64,000 nt of DNA from Sipunculus nudus (lineage: Eukaryota; Annelida; Sipuncula; Golfingiida; Sipunculidae). The position numbers and the translations under genes were made by a program. The stretch is taken from assembly GCA_026874595.1 (NCBI GenBank), contig CM049322.1, positions 48,835,340 to 48,899,339 of the forward strand, read 5' to 3'. This document shows, piece by piece, positions 22,224 to 34,575 of the stretch. How positions within the stretch are numbered: the first letter of the stretch is position 1; every line of letters begins with the position of its first letter. Under the pieces are notes generated by a model that searched no databases, was not told the origin of the DNA, and saw only the letters and a program-made list of their open reading frames with translations.

Positions 22224-25079
22224 ATGAACAAGAGAATCGAGCTGCATCATCGAGGGAAGCCGGTAGTCTTAGTAGAAAAACCGATCCCCGATCCGCCCCC
22301 ACATGGAGCCGTTATTAAGGTTAGTTCTAAAATAGACATTTAGAGCTAGAAAACCGATCCCCGATCCGCCCCAACATGGAGCCGTTATTAAGGTTAGTTC
22401 TAAAATAGACTTTAATTGATATTGGGGAATCTTCCAATATTGTATGGCCAGGCCCGCATGCTATGGCGGCGCAGATAAACCTACTTAATGCTACGGTCAC
22501 AAATCACTAAATGCCGCCTGCCGGCGTGGTAACTGCCAGTTTTCACTAAAATTCGTCAGGTGGCAGCTCGGCGGCAGGCACAATCGGCAGGCGGCAGTCG
22601 GCATTTTAGACGCCGCTAGGACGCCGCTGAAATTTTAAGAAAAAGTTAAATTTCTGTCTGCCACCGGCCGATTTTTTCCAATTATGCCAGTCGTCAGGTC
22701 GCCTGCCGGGCGCATTTCGAAGTCGCGCGGTGGCTATCAAGCGGCAGGCGGGCAGCAGCGCGATTTTTATTCGGTCGTGGGGCTCGAGGTCCTTCAAACT
22801 TCGGCCGGCGATCGGTAGGATCTAACTGCCACTCTCTAGCATCCGGCCTGCTGCCTTTATGCTACCGACATGCCACCGAACGATTTCAAAATATCTGCCG
22901 GCGGCAGGGCGGAGATTGAAAGGCAGCTGGGAGGCGGCTGTCGGTGTTGGTAGGTGGCAGGACGGCGATCTGCCGATTGCAGACTCCCGGACCCCTGAAT
23001 ATAAATCCGAGGCCATCCACCATACAACATACTCGCTTTGGGGCTGGCGCCTTGTCCTTTCCCTTGCCTTTAGGGGGCATCTTTTTGGAAGGAAATGGTT
23101 GATAAAAATGGTTGATGGAAAATGGTTGATAATAAATGGTTGATGTTACACTTTGTAGTGATACGAGAGCAATCTAGGTTTATATATCCAACCGGGAACC
23201 AGACTGCCGCCGTCAGATTATCGGGCGGGCGCCGGCCGGTGGCAATTAGAACGCCCGATCGTTGGCCGGTGGCAGGTGTAAATGGCCGGTGTCCGCCAGG
23301 TCACCGGGAGATGGCAGGTAAAATCTGACGGCTGCCGGCCTGTCGCCTAACTGCCACCGGCCAACACCCTGATGACGTCACACACCCCCTCGAACTTAGA
23401 CACTGCCTTGGGCCGCCCGGAGCCCGTCAGGCGGCCTTTTACTGGCAGTTATTTATGACCACTCGCACCGATTTGCAAAAAATCGGCCGGCGGCATGTAA
23501 CTTTAATAATCCGCCGATGTCTAAAAATCGCCAGGCGGCAGTTTCACATTGTGACCGTAGCATAAGTAGAAACGCTGTAAGAATGATACCTCGCTAATGC
23601 TCGTGCGAGTTATAGTAGTTTGGGCTGACATCCTAGCCAAAGCTAGCTTGAATGATAACCCGATATGATTTGTAACACACTAGTTTACCCGGATGAACTG
23701 TTCCATTTGGCTGGAATTCTCCTGATGTGACGAATTGGATAAACTTTTCAGTTTTCCTGATGTGACGAATAAAATTTTCGAATCAATAAAAATGACATCA
23801 AATTTATTTCTGGTAGCGCTTTCAAGTTACATACTATACTTTCGCTTTTTATACCACTAACTCTCTCTCTTAATCAGTTGCACTTCAGTGGGATATGTCA
23901 CACGGACATTGAGTTATGTACCAAGTCCCTCAGTTCCGGTTCCGGAGAAACCACGACTTTAAAGTTATTTCCACAATTACCTCTAGTGCCGGGTAAGTGA
24001 ATATTAGTGTCACCTTATTTGCAGCCAGGTTATCCTCAACAGTACATTACAGTAAACGCTTTGTCGCGAGAGTGGTAATTTTGACAGTTATATGGATAAT
24101 CATTGTTTGCTCAGTAAACATAAACCGATATATAAAAGATGAAACATATATCGCCGTCTTCTAAATGAAATAAGCCTTTTAGTGTATGATTAAAAAGAAT
24201 ATACTGATAATAAATCATCACAGGACATGAGATGTCTGGAGAGATTCACAGCTTCGGATCTAAGGTGAACAGAGGTGAGAGATTTTTCATTGTCAAGAAT
24301 TAAAAAATTATACTTTATTTTAAAATCAAAATGGAGGACGTTGTAAAATACATTTACACGGCGATAATACATTAAAACGAAATATAGGTACAGGCCTGTC
24401 AAACAAAACAGAAAATGTATGGGGTTGGCACCAACAGTTCATTTCTAGAGATTTCACGAGTACTCGATTGCATTGATATATTATCATTTATAAGCCTAAT
24501 TGTCATATCAGACAGCCAAACAGTACATACCTCTGTTAGAGTATCGTACAGTATCTCTTTACAAAGGGTTGACTATATTTTGCCAGATGTCATAGATTTC
24601 CATGAGGGAGATCGAGTGATGCTGTACGTTAACGTTGGGTGTGAGGACTGTGGTTTATGTCGTCTCGGTGAGAGTCTTCTCTGTGAACGACAGGTCGATT
24701 TTCTCCTTGGGATTGGTTGTGACGGAGGGTGAGAAACAAATACATTTTTATACCCAGTGTGTTTATATTTAACCTGTTTGGTACATTTTTGACACACAAT
24801 AGATACACACTGTTATTCTAGCATCTACCAAAAAACATGAAATGTGTCAAGTCATTTTGTACCCTTAACATTTTCCATGTCTATATTGAGATAATTAATG
24901 TGAAAAACTTGAAATAGTTTACACACAAAAGACTAACTAGAAAACAAGGCAGTTACCAATAATATTTCTATTTTCCCATTACCACCTACTTCAAGTGATA
25001 CATTCATTGTAAAGAAACTAACTTAATCTTTAACCAAATCGTTTCCTTTTGTAATTCAACGTTAATGTATATATATATA

Positions 25080-25132
<53 letters not shown>

Positions 25133-28100
25133 ATATATAAACATATATATATTTATATATGTCTAATTCGATAATGGAATGTTAGGTTCCAACAATTCGT
25201 TGCCATTGGTTCCCTGTCATACCTACATCACGTGACGGAGGGACTACCCATGGATGTCGCGTCTCTGCTACCCTGCAGCGGGATAACTGCGTTCAGTTCC
25301 GTGAAAGCTGTAAAAGCGGATATTTGCAGAATGGTGAGAGCAAACAGTAAGCTATATTTTTCAAATCACTTGATATCTGTTCTTTAAAGACACATGAAGG
25401 CTTACTCAAAGGTAATAACACCCTAAACAAATACACCTATTTGAATGACATCTCCTTTAATGAAATGTAATCGATCGGATGCAAATAGATATATCCTTGA
25501 GGGTCGCAAGGTTTAATGATAAATCAGCGTTTGTCATTGAGGTTATTTCCCGCAAGATGTCGGTCATGAAATCAGTTAAATGAAATGGAACCCTTTTTGC
25601 CAATATGGCAACTGCTTTAACTGTCAAATCATACAAACTGTAATACAAAACCCATAAAGTGTCATACACTTCGTATATGGGTCAAACAAACATATTTCAA
25701 ATCTCATTTTTTTATCATATAACACAATTGGAAATGAAAAAAATAATTGAGATAAATGAACCCAGTTCCTGGAGGAATAAGTCTTTTTCTATTTAATTTT
25801 CCACAAACTGCCTGATGTTGTGTGAATGGTCAAAAAAATTTCGGCACATCTACGAACACTGTCTACTCTTCAGTGACGTCACAGACAGGGAAATTCCCTG
25901 TGACTAAAAGTTCTAGATCTATTCAAAATCTATGTATTTCTGACAATGTCAGATACATTTTTCAGGGAAGAATAAAACATATATTGCTAGATTGAAGACA
26001 ATCTTAATTATGCCTGTGACGTCACACTTTGCACCAACCAATCACATCAGAGCCCAGTCTCTGTTCTGGATGAGATCTACAATGCATATATTATCGCTAC
26101 GTACTATTACGATTACCTAACCTTCAGTCATACTGTGGTAGGTTTTGCGGACCTCTTGATCATTGGAGCTGGTGGTCTCGGACTCTGGGGAATCAGCTGC
26201 GCCAGGGTTTTACTTCCTCAAAAAACCCGGATAATCGTTGTAGACATAGCCGTGAGTACATATAAATCCTGATTTGAATATCAATTAGTTTTCACGAATT
26301 AATGTTTTCTATCCTCAGCATGTATCCGATCGTTAAAGAAGTTCTGTTTCTTTAATATTATCTGTTATATACTTTAATATTTTGATCCTATTTAATTTGA
26401 ATAATTTTCACATTTTCAAGGTTCCTTTTAATAATATTAATCATTTGTATTTGATATTTTTGTAAACATGCATTAGTTATATTGTAGTAACAAAATGATC
26501 TGGCCCACAGGACAGATCATAGACATGCAGTGTCTGCTCCTTATTACGTATTATTTGTTTTTGATGAATTATAAACAAATACCCAAGACAAAAAGTGATG
26601 CTGAAATCCTTCATTATCACGTGGCGGATGTGATCATATTATGATTCAGAGTGAGGGGAACGATTTAATGACATCAGATGTTGTGACGTTACATACATTA
26701 ACATTTTGTAAAATGATACTTTGTTTCACAGGAAGAGAAACTAGAAGCCGCACGAACAGCTGGAGCCGACCTTGCGTTGACATGGGACCGCACAGGTGTG
26801 TATGCCGTATGCATGTGTGTAAAAGAATATCAAGATCCATACATGCACTTACATGTCTTGTATGTTTATCGGGTCAAAATATACTGTAGTGTCGTAAATG
26901 CATTGATTTATGTGTTGTATATGTATGGAGGCATCAGATATTGAAGGATCGATACATGCACAGACATATGTCTTGTATGTGTATAGGGTCATAAGATACT
27001 GTAGGGTCGATAAATGCACAGATATGTTTTAGCCACGAGAGACATTCACTGAGGTGCATGTATGCGTGTCTATTGGTAAATATCGGTAATATTATATGTA
27101 CGTTACATGATCTTCTGTTTTAATGTGCGTTGGTTTGGGAAAATATGTTTTTATAGATGTGTTACATACACCGATTTGTGTAGCTGTGTATGTGTTTCAC
27201 TGACTGTAGATATGCTTTTATAGGTCTGTTATATGCACTTATAGGTGTGTGTTATGCGTGTTTAAATAAAGCACTGTATCCTCTATATATACACGGATGC
27301 GTGTGTGCGTGTGTTTGGCGATATGGTTCAAACGGGCCTTTATATGCGGTTATGTGTCTTTGTATCCGTCAGTCGCGACGGTGGACATTGCAGAGTTATT
27401 ACACTTACTTGTGTTTTTCCTCATTTATCTGTTTGACTTTAACAGAATGGTTTATTTATTGATCACCTGAATGATTATCATAACAAAACTTTACAAAGAG
27501 AGTACATATGTGTTCCAATATAAAACTAATGGAAAACATGAAATCCTTCGGTATGACCAAGCTTACTGAATTTAAAATGAAATATATTCATTTTAGTTTG
27601 TGTGTGTGATATGAAAAAAATGTAATTAAAAAATCATCTTCATGGTTGAATTAATGCATAAATATTTAAAACTGTACATAAGTAAATAAAATAAGTTCTG
27701 CATATCTCCTACAGACATAGAAGGCAATGTGGAGAAGATACACACGTTGTGCCCTAAAGGTTTAAATGGCTGTATAGACTTTGTTGGTAGCGGAGAGACG
27801 GCGACCGCCGCCTATCAACTGATGGGGATGGTGAGAAAATGTCGAAAGTTCATATATTATGAAACAAGAATATTTTCTTTTCTCTGTTGAAGCTAACTAT
27901 TCAGCTGTGCAATTTATGTGATGTATTACTATGTATACTAATTAATGAACTTTGGATAATTCTTGCTAAGAACGGTTCGTATGATGTCTCTGTTACGAAT
28001 GTATGAGGTTTGTATCTGCATGCTTTTGATCAACACGGTACATGTGCCCTTGGAGACACACAGAATAACAACACATATTGAGCTTAACTGAAGTTTTTCG

Positions 28101-29047
28101 GTTGCATATATGTATAAAGTGAAAGGTCACCGGTTGCAAAACACCATTTGCAAAACTCTTGTTCGTCAGACTTTCCACCATATGTCCTTCTCAAAAACAA
28201 AATGAACACCCTGTGGATCGTGTAACCGGTGTCCTCTGGCCTATTTCGTCTGGAATGTTCTGGTGACGAATATGCCGTCATGCGGAAAACGACTGCTATG
28301 TTTTTGATTTCGTAGGATCAAGATTAATCTATGTTTTTTGACAAAAAAATTAGATTTTGTGTTCAATAAAGGGTGAGAATGAACGAGGTTATTTACAGTA
28401 TCTTTTCTGCATTATTTATCAGGCTTCTACCCTGGCTGTTGTTGGTGTTTTCGGTGGGCGTATGAATGTTTCCGTGCCTTTGTTACCGTTGAATTCAATT
28501 AATGTGGTCGGTGTGAGGGTTGGACCACCAAAGTATCTACGTGATATGACAGACTTAATCTGTACAGGAAAGGTAACGTTTTTGCTTTAAAACGTCGACC
28601 ATTTGAAAAGTACCGTTTTTACTTTAACCCTCCGATCCTTTGAAATGAAATTCGAGGAGATCGAAGTTAAAGGAGGTATATGAAATTAGAACCTCGTGGT
28701 TTTGTTTTCAAAGCAGCACAATACCAAATGCATGGAAACGTGTTTATAATAAAGACGTACATATCTTAATATAAAGGAATTTTTTTATTAGCATTCATTT
28801 CGGCGTTAAATTTTTGGCTTGATCTAGATAATTTCATTTTTCAAATACTTAATGTCATAAGTAATACGTTATTACATCTTAAGCAGATCTGAAATTTCTT
28901 TGCTTGTGCATCTTTTAATTTATTTTTCCAATTCTGCAGGTTAAGCCACCTCGTATCACCCACGTGAAAATAGAAGACACACCACGTGTACTAGATGACC
29001 TGGAACACGGAGCATACATCGGAAGAGCGGTTATTTCTCACTGCTGA
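22224..29047 (+). CDS. Zinc-containing medium-chain alcohol dehydrogenase-like protein (10 coding exons)
   Basis: Predicted NAD(P)-dependent zinc dehydrogenase of the MDR superfamily, about 367 aa, soluble, substrate unknown. Exons: 22224-22319, 23878-23992, 24224-24274, 24596-24728, 25186-25346, 26142-26251, 26732-26795, 27715-27830, 28423-28572, 28940-29047. Every intron is GT-AG and all phases agree. Likely catalytic zinc ligands are Cys39 (SGICHTD), the His72-Glu73 pair of GHE, and Cys162 (LLPCSGITAF). The structural zinc site is Cys103-x2-Cys106-x2-Cys109-x7-Cys117. The Rossmann motif GAGGLG is at 194-199, and Asp220 ends the second strand (VVDIA), which favours NAD(H). The donors of exons 3 and 5 were chosen downstream of weaker ones to keep phase and MDR alignment (SKVNR-DFHEGDRV; VRAN-SFADLL). 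The start codon is the first in-frame ATG and an upstream non-coding exon is possible. No internal stop was found. A decayed copy of exons 1-3 lies at 13254. Confidence 0.9.
22348..22410 (+). repeat. Tandem duplication of the 3' end of dehydrogenase exon 1
   Basis: The sequence from AGAAAAACCGATCC in exon 1 through its donor and into the intron (about 22273-22337) is repeated 73 bp downstream, including the AAG-GTTAGT splice donor (GT at 22393). The duplicate is a potential decoy donor or alternative exon end. Confidence 0.85.
22481..23569. mobile_element. GC-rich non-autonomous DNA transposon in intron 1
   Basis: Inverted termini start CTACTTAATGCTACGGTCAC on the left and end GTGACCGTAGCATAAGTAG on the right (one base shorter). 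An inner TGCCGCCTG / CAGGCGGCA pair follows, and AAAC flanks both sides (22477-22480 and 23570-23573) as the likely target duplication. The 1089-bp interior is much richer in G+C than the rest of the window and is built from degenerate CGGCAGGCGGCAG / CTGCCGGCC words on both strands. A small AAATGGTTGAT repeat lies at about 23093-23143. Reading frames inside reflect composition only. No transposase is encoded and the superfamily is not assigned. Confidence 0.8.
25067..25164. repeat. Interrupted (AT)n tract in dehydrogenase intron 4
   Basis: Nearly 100 bp of AT with several TTT/AAA interruptions, ending about 20 bp before exon 5's acceptor region. Confidence 0.95.
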
Positions 29048-30705
29048 CATCATCTATGGAGCAACCAGAATAATCCAAGAATTGCCACCTATACATTATC
29101 ACGTGTTCTAATTGTTCCTATACCATGTAGATCCCAGTGACAGTTGTCCGTATTTGTCTGTTTTCTGTAATCGCCTATCTTTATTATAATATAAGGAATG
29201 TGACACATAGATTCATTTCCATGTGGTCTGTCTCATACATGCGTGACCTTTATTGCTTTTTTGGCTTTGTGTCATTATAAGTGCATGTGTGTGTTCATAA
29301 TTTACGTGACGACGACTATTCAAGCCCAGATTCTGCTCATTTTGTCCTGTGCCACAAGACCTCATCAATGGGTCATAGAAAAGTTGAACAACACAGAATA
29401 AACATTGCTTGGCTAGGCGTAGCACCGTACATTACCTTAATAAATTCATTAAACATAAGAGTGTTTATGGATGGACCCGGCCAGACCAGGGACGTTTGCG
29501 TCACTGTTTAACTTTTATCTAATAGCCCTACCGTTATTTATCTTAATGAGGCATAAACACCATGGCCTGTAGTATTCTTGTAGAAAAATTTGAAACTAAA
29601 AAGAATTATTACAAGAAATAGTCTCTCATATTGAAACTATAGTTTAAGCTTAAGGCATTTCGGCTGCCAAAAAAAAAAAAGAAATTAGATTATTTCAACT
29701 GTGTCATCATGCAATTCACTTTAATATGGTTACTTTGACGAAATAAAGTGTAAAAGTCTGTAATTTTCCATGATTAACTTGTTTTGCATGCTAAACAACC
29801 ATTTTTTTACAATGTATCAGATTTTTCCAAAAGGCTGACGGATGACAAAGGCGGACAGGATGTTCAAATTGGTTTCTTCATCACAATTATATTTAATTTT
29901 TATCTTATACACTGTTAAAATCATTTCATCATCATCAACAGGATTACAAGCTCAAAACGTGAAACCTAGTAATTGCTAGTGTTCTTGTAAAATAATCAGT
30001 GGTATTTGGATATGAACATGTAATGGTCTTATTGCATGTAGGGCTTACATCGTACCTGTGACCCGTTAAAAAATCCCATAATATTGTACACTGACACATG
30101 GGTGTACTGGCGCTCGCTTGTTTGGCTGTTCTTGGTGCTTATCGTAATTCGGCCGCCTCCGCTTGTAAGCGGACACTAATGTCCATCACGCTCAGGGCAG
30201 TAGTTTAAAGGGTCACCAGTTCAGAGTTGAGGGAACACGGCATGTGTTTATTTGGTTTATTTTACGTGTTGAAGGTAATAAATGATCATAGGGCTACGTG
30301 GCACTTTTCGTATTGTTCGTCTGTATTGTTATTTCTACCTCTAATAAATATTCAATACCTACCAGTAGGGTCGAGTTTAAAAAGGACAGGTTAGACTAAA
30401 TCCGACACTCGTTACACAACAACCAAGGTTAAGGGATCTCCAGCTGAAGCAGATATTTGAATGTCGAGCAAAAAATACGAGTACATAAACTTGTGCTTTC
30501 CGTTATCGATCCGGGGGTGGGCGCTAAAGAGAAATATGCTTTCAATGTCTTATATAGCTTTTTTAAGACATGGTCTGAATACCCAGCAAAACTTATACTA
30601 GATAGTATGATGAAAGTTTACTTGAAAAATGTAATCAATATGGTTAGTATCATTACTCAGCTTTAACCAAATGTACCTATATATCTAACTAACTATTCAG
30701 TCTGC

Positions 30706-30749
<44 letters not shown>

Positions 30750-31200
30750 TAACCTATTCAAAGATTCAAGCTCTGAATGAAGGGATAATGAATTAACTTA
30801 AGTCCCATAGTAATATATGCCTTCACTGGTCTCGTGCTTTGGCTGCTGCTTTGCGCGTGGCAGGTCTTGACCTTGACGGACAGATGGTGTTTGACTTGTC
30901 CTTAACCGATTTGTCAGTAGGACTGTCACTGTATTTTGCTGTTTCACTTGTCTTCTTCATGGAGACGCAGTACACCTGAACGGGTACAGTTTCGTAATTG
31001 GACTGGTGGTCAGTGCTTGTTTTGATTTGATGGTCGCCCTTCGCGCCAGTCCATCTTTGCTTATATTCAATTCCTGTACTATCGCCATGTTCCAGTCCAT
31101 CCTGCATGTTAACGCATTTTTAATCAACAATGCATAGTAGTGTTGAGAGTCACAATTATAGTGGTAGTGCATTGTAAAGCAGTAGGTAGCCTAAATGTTT
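29048..31200. other. Downstream flank of the dehydrogenase gene, no further gene recognised
   Basis: The first part is the presumed 3' UTR. A candidate polyadenylation signal AATAAA lies at 29397-29402 and others follow further on. An (AT)n tract is at 30708-30747. No other exon or RNA gene is supported. Confidence 0.45.
30708..30747. repeat. (AT)n microsatellite
   Basis: About 20 AT units upstream of the 60-bp satellite. Confidence 0.95.
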
Positions 31201-32268
31201 AGTGGACAGTTTTAGTAGGGGCTGTCGTTCAATCCTTCACATGCTCTCCACGCATCGATTAGTGGACAGTTTTAGTAGGGGCTGTCGTTCAATCCTTCAC
31301 ATGCTCTCCACGCATCGATTAATGGACAGTTTTAGTAGGGGCTGTCGTTCAATCCTTCACATGCTCTCCACGCATCGATTAGTGGACAGTTTTAGTAGGG
31401 GCTGTCGTTCAATCCTTCACATGCTCTCCACGCATCGATTAATGGACAGTTTTAGTAGGGGCTGTCGTTCAATCCTTCACATGCTCTCCACGCATCGATG
31501 AGCGGACAGTTTTAGTAGGGGCTGTCGTTCAATCCTTCACATGCTCTCCACGCATCGATTAGTGGACAGTTTTAGTAGGGGCTGTCGTTCAATCCTTTAC
31601 ATGCTCTCCACGCATCGATTAGTGGACAGTTTTAGTAGGGGCTGTCGTTCAATCCTTCACATGCTCTCCACGCATCGATTAGTGGACAGTTTTAGTAGGG
31701 GCTGTCGTTCAATCCTTCACATGCTCTCCACACATCGATTAGTGGACAGTTTTAGTAGGGGCTGTCGTTCAATCCTTCACATGCTCTCCACACATCGATT
31801 AGTGGACCGTTTTAGTAGGGGCTGTCGTTCAATCCTTCACATGCTCTCCACACATCGATTAGCGGACAGTTTTAGTAGGGGCTGTCGTTCAATCCTTCCC
31901 ATGCTCTCTACGCATCGATTAGTGGACAGTTTTAGTAGGGGCTGTCGTTCAATCCTTCACATGCTCTCCACGCATCGATTAGCGGACAGTTTTAGTAGGG
32001 GCTGTCGTTCAATCCTACACATGCTCTCCACACATCGATTAGTGGACAGTTTTAGTAGGGGCTGTCGTTCAATCCTAAACATGCTCTCCACGCATCGATT
32101 AGTGGACAGTTTTAGTAGGGGCTGTCGTTCAATCCTTCACATGCTCTCCACGCATCGATTAGCGGACAGTTTTAGTAGGGGCTGTCGTTCAATCCCTCAC
32201 ATGCTCTCCACGCATCGATTAGCGGACAGTTTTAGTAGGGGCTGTCGTTCAATCCTTCACATGCTCTG
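31201..32268. repeat. 60-bp satellite, about 18 copies
   Basis: Eighteen head-to-tail units with an exact 60-bp period and only one to four changes per unit. Each unit contains AGTTTTAGTAGGGGCTGTCG and ends near the palindrome ATCGAT. The last copy breaks off at CATGCTCTGTG. As 60 is a multiple of three, one plus-strand frame stays open over long stretches (a 20-residue unit around SFSRGCRSILHMLSTHRL). A TGA in the fifth/sixth copy splits it and there is no flanking gene structure. Very low divergence indicates recent expansion or gene-conversion-like homogenisation. Confidence 0.97.
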
Positions 32269-33184
32269 TGAAGTTGTGAGATAAATACGGGTTTTTTAGA
32301 TGTAGGTATGTGTGTGGTGCCAAATAAAGTTACTAGCTTTTCACCACAGAAGTGGGTTTGACTTTAATTGGTTGCAACGAATGACTGATATGATGAACAA
32401 CGAATTATCACTGTTTATCTCATATAGCCCAGCAAGGTTGTTACCTTGAGACATATGCCATATAAGGGTACTATCCAGACACTCTTGGAAACAAATAGAA
32501 TTTTTCTTAATGCATGTCAGAATGAAGTTTTAGAGTCAAGGGGAACTTGGCACTTTACTGTAGGCGCCCCTTATATATGACATCGCAATTTATGCATTTC
32601 ATTTGACATGAGGCTACATGTTTTGCCGTTTGTGAGGCTTGTTGTCATGAACGTCATCGTTTCGTTTGAGTAAAAGTACCTAGGATGAACAATAATTGTA
32701 GGAATGCTCAGCGAAACAGCTTTATTTGTTACTTTCATAGCTAGTTACACATTGTTCAAGAACAGAAGCTGAAGCCACATACGATAAAGCTACTCACTCG
32801 CTAATTACGTGAACACTTTAACACCCTCTGTCACCATTCCAGGAATTAATTAGTTAATAAATTATTGCATACAAATACACGTATCACAAAATACACTACA
32901 ATTTGATTTTATAAATGTTTCACTTGAAGGCATCTGATGAATGGCGGAGGACCTTGACAACCCAAAGTTTGTCACGGCAAACATTTGACAACCCTTGATT
33001 CATTTAGGAAATGAATCCTAGCTAAACTTCAAAATGGTGTGGCAGAGCTAGATCAAAGGAAACGAGTACTTGGACGGTATTCAACTTCATGCTATGAAAT
33101 AATAAAATATTATTTTTAATATTTATTTTGTGTAAAAGTTCCTAATGCTGACTGTTCGATTCGTTTTTCAATCATATAATACTA

Positions 33185-33258
<74 letters not shown>

Positions 33259-34126
33259 GGTTAAGCTATCAATACAACACTTAACATTACTCTCTTGACA
33301 TATCGTCCACCCTCCGCTCTGCGGTCTGTCTTCATGATCGTCGATAGCTAAAGGATTCTGCAAACTCCGTGTCAAATTAAACTTTATTCCTATACTTAAT
33401 ATGGACTTTGCTGTTTCTCCTTGTCTTTATTTATACGGACAAATATACGGACATATATCATATTATGATGACTCCTAGATTCAGCTTACTCACATAAAAA
33501 TACAGATGCCTCAGTCTGGGTTACTTATGTGAGCCATGCATATGTATATTTGACAACTGAAGTAGAATACGACACATGATGCTCAAACGTGAGAGAACTA
33601 AGATATGTAACACGGTTAGAAAGGATGTTTCCAAGTATTCCTATCAATCCCTTTCGATCAAGAGATGCCAAATAAACCAAGGAATTTTAGAATGATTCAA
33701 CCTCTTTAGAAATGTTTAACATAAAGTGACTATCAAGAATATATATCTGCATGATTACTTTCCTAATTTAACAGCTTCCTTATGTTAAACACTGCTAGCT
33801 CAAAAGCGAGATCTTATAAATGAGATGGAATGCAATGAAAATAATTTTACTTCCCCGTGCATGAGTAATCCCGTGTCTCATTCAGTTGATTCCGAATGCA
33901 TTCGAATAAATACACACTAACAATCAATAAACAAATCAAAACTTACAAATGCTCTGTATTTAATGTTATAAGACAATGATGGCTTTGTGACTGTAATTAA
34001 ACAAGTGCTTGGTTAGTACATAAACAGTATTATCTCCGTATATAAAAAAATTAATAGTGTCGATTTATAGAAATGAAGGAAGATCAATACGTTGATCGTT
34101 TATTTTACAAGAAACTAAATGTTCTG
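32269..34126. other. Spacer with no recognised gene
   Basis: Apart from the (AT)n tract at 33186-33256, I see no feature here. Confidence 0.5.
33186..33256. repeat. (AT)n microsatellite (about 35 units)
   Basis: Uninterrupted AT over 71 bp. Confidence 0.95.
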
Positions 34127-34575
34127 ATGGTATCTGGTATCGTTTTGGCTCCTGTCTACTTCAAGCAGTCTTGTAATATGTTCGTGAGGACGGAATTCTC
34201 ATGAAACCAAGCCCTTAGAAATTGTCTTAAACTTGGCGATGATCTCATAACTATTGAAGCTGTTTAGGAAAATATCCATCTGAAAATGATATTTAACGCA
34301 ACAGGACATTTCAGAAAAATGATATTTTAAATTTTTTCATCTTTACTCAATGGTTACGGGTGCTAATCCATTTGGGCGAGTGTCGAAGGGCTGTTACATA
34401 AAACAGAATCTTTTAATAGAAGACCGCCCTCCTCGCAAAAACAACTGTCTACATCTGTTAGGGATGTGGACTTCGAAATGGAATGATCTCAAATGTAATC
34501 GAGTTACAGGGATCCATTTGCAAAATATATGGCAACTTCAAGAAAGCATCACAGAATATTCAAACCATCAGATAT
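34127..34575 (+). pseudogene. C-type lectin-like sequence, broken
   Basis: From an ATG at 34127 the frame gives MVSGIVLAPVYFKQSC, NMFVRTEFS, a TGA at 34202 where family members have the conserved Trp, then NQALRNCLKLGDDLITIEAV and a second stop at 34265. This matches the first half of a C-type lectin domain (Cys, W.A...C..LG.DL..I). A downstream frame (34350-34595) contains PPRKNNCLHLL and SKWNDLKCNR, the WND calcium-site strand and its cysteine. The middle of the domain is not recognisable. Two stops and the frame break indicate a relic. It lies on the opposite strand to the other lectins in the window. Confidence 0.7.

Noticed and set aside
22606-23328. Several overlapping frames with proline/arginine-rich products
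   Set aside because: They lie in the GC-rich transposon, overlap on both strands and reflect base composition.
24415-24595. Upstream part of the open frame preceding dehydrogenase exon 4
   Set aside because: The acceptor at 24595 restores phase and the expected DFHEGDRV alignment. The upstream residues do not match the family and lie in the intron.
28084-28281. Minus-strand frame inside dehydrogenase intron 8
   Set aside because: No motif or splice evidence; an intronic chance frame.
31201-32268. CRISPR-like array
   Set aside because: Units are contiguous with no variable spacers, and the genome is eukaryotic.
31541-32284. Long plus-strand frame (247 codons) over the 60-bp satellite
   Set aside because: The frame follows from a stop-free unit with a length divisible by three. 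There is no start context, splice signal or domain, and a TGA splits the array.
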